DNA of 44,178 bases from a virus: positions 1 through 44,178 of IMG/VR virus record IMGVR_UViG_3300022918_000018. The stretch is one strand, 5' to 3'. The number at the start of each line of letters is the position of its first letter. The stretch's first letter is position 1. Made by a program: the position numbers and the translations under genes. The notes beneath the pieces are model-generated. The model was given only the letters and a program-made list of their open reading frames with translations, was not told the DNA's origin and did no database searches. Shown piece after piece: positions 43,667-44,178 of the stretch.

Positions 43667-44178
43667 ATGAAAAGCATTAAGAAGTATCTTTTAAGTTGTA
43701 TTTTATTGTACTCGATTTCGTTGAGTTCTCTTGCCCAGAGTTCAGATTTGTATTTTGATCATATCGATTATGATGTCAGTTTTTCGCAGAGTATGATCTC
43801 AAGCATTCATCAAACCAAAAAAGGGTTTATCTGGATAGGAACTGCAAACGGATTAATTAGCTACGACGGTTACAGTTTTTTACGATATGCCTACAATAAA
43901 GACATTTTAAATACTATCAGCAACAATCACATCAATGTTGTTTTAGAAGATAACGAAAGACAACTCTGGATAGGGACCAATAATGGCTTAAACCTTTTTA
44001 AGAAAAAAGAACGTGATTTTTTAAGAGTCGATGTTCAAAAAGTAAAAGGCGGGAGAAACTACATTTCATCTATCATTCAGGACGATCAAAACCGAATCTG
44101 GATTGGAACTTTTGGTGGTGTCAAACGCCTTAATAAAAAACAATATTTATTAGAAGAAATCTCCAACGATCATAATTC
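43667..44178 (+). CDS. Two-component regulator propeller sensor, N-terminal part
   Basis: The frame is open to the right edge; 170 codons are visible. ATG 43667 opens a signal peptide (KSIKKYLLSCILLYSISLSSLAQ in part) and then Reg_prop repeats: FIWIGTANGLISYDGYSF, LWIGTNNGLNLF and IWIGTFGGVKRL ('WIGT-x-x-G-L'). These N-terminal beta-propellers belong to hybrid two-component or HTH-type sensor regulators of Bacteroidota that respond to glycans. It is chromosomal flank and too incomplete for a closer call. Confidence 0.78.
   Translation, partial: MKSIKKYLLSCILLYSISLSSLAQSSDLYFDHIDYDVSFSQSMISSIHQTKKGFIWIGTANGLISYDGYSFLRYAYNKDILNTISNNHINVVLEDNERQLWIGTNNGLNLFKKKERDFLRVDVQKVKGGRNYISSIIQDDQNRIWIGTFGGVKRLNKKQYLLEEISNDHN

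Noticed and set aside
1-44178. CRISPR arrays, tRNA or rRNA genes, insertion sequences
   Set aside because: No regularly spaced repeats with unique spacers, no tRNA-like cloverleaf or rRNA sequence, and no transposase frames were seen.

Overview
The window is AT-rich bacterial chromosome with the features of a Flavobacterium-type Bacteroidota: TAnnTTTG -7 promoter boxes, A-rich translation starts instead of strong Shine-Dalgarno sites, Bacteroidota-only families (DUF2586 sheath, DUF6046, DUF4280), many lipoproteins, and a hybrid two-component regulator at the right edge. The two flanks are ordinary chromosome. On the left are the end of a serine-hydrolase (beta-lactamase fold) gene and a NamZ-type exo-N-acetylmuramidase (DUF1343). 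On the right is the start of a two-component propeller sensor gene.

Between about 2.4 and 43.4 kb lies one contractile injection particle locus of the R-tailocin type. It encodes sheath, tube, two chaperone-like proteins, a DUF6046 adaptor, gpD-like hub, gpV/VgrG-like spike, PAAR-like tip, gp25/W, X/LysM, J and I-like baseplate proteins, a tail-terminator candidate, several fibres, holin-like proteins and an M15 endolysin. I see no capsid, portal, terminase, integrase, replication gene, T6SS membrane complex, AAA+ ATPase or obvious tape measure.

Layout: 2.4-7.1 kb baseplate wedge operon (minus); 7.3-8.6 kb lysis operon (minus); 9.0-12.7 kb effector/immunity island A (minus); 12.75-15.2 kb chaperone, tube and sheath (minus); 15.5-17.4 kb regulatory and terminator-protein region with a LexA/CI-like S24 repressor on the plus strand; 17.5-22.7 kb island B, a DUF4280-metalloprotease followed by an array of intact and decayed YwqK-type lipoprotein genes; 22.7-26.3 kb spike, hub, adaptor and chaperone; 26.7-36.9 kb three fibre genes sharing one N-terminal module plus a PKD/BspA-like protein; 37.2-43.4 kb island C (plus), a 1329-residue cell-wall-degrading candidate effector followed by lipoproteins.

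The most striking result is regulatory. Eight promoters, seven on minus and one on plus, share a 15-bp element, consensus YTRCTGAAACTACTG (two CTACTG half-sites 9 bp apart), ending 42 or 43 bp upstream of a TAnnTTTG/A box. They precede the baseplate, lysis, sheath, terminator-protein, spike/tip, two fibre, and plus-strand effector units. This looks like a single-activator regulon, with the site centred near -61. An unannotated 59-residue helix-turn-helix protein (15468-15647), encoded next to one of these sites and inside the regulon, is the best activator candidate. The S24 repressor is the likely upstream switch.

The three islands each pair a predicted toxin with lipoprotein or SUKH-type immunity candidates, and two contain orphan toxin fragments beside extra immunity genes. 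The picture is a lysis-released contractile particle with swappable fibres and swappable periplasm-acting toxins.
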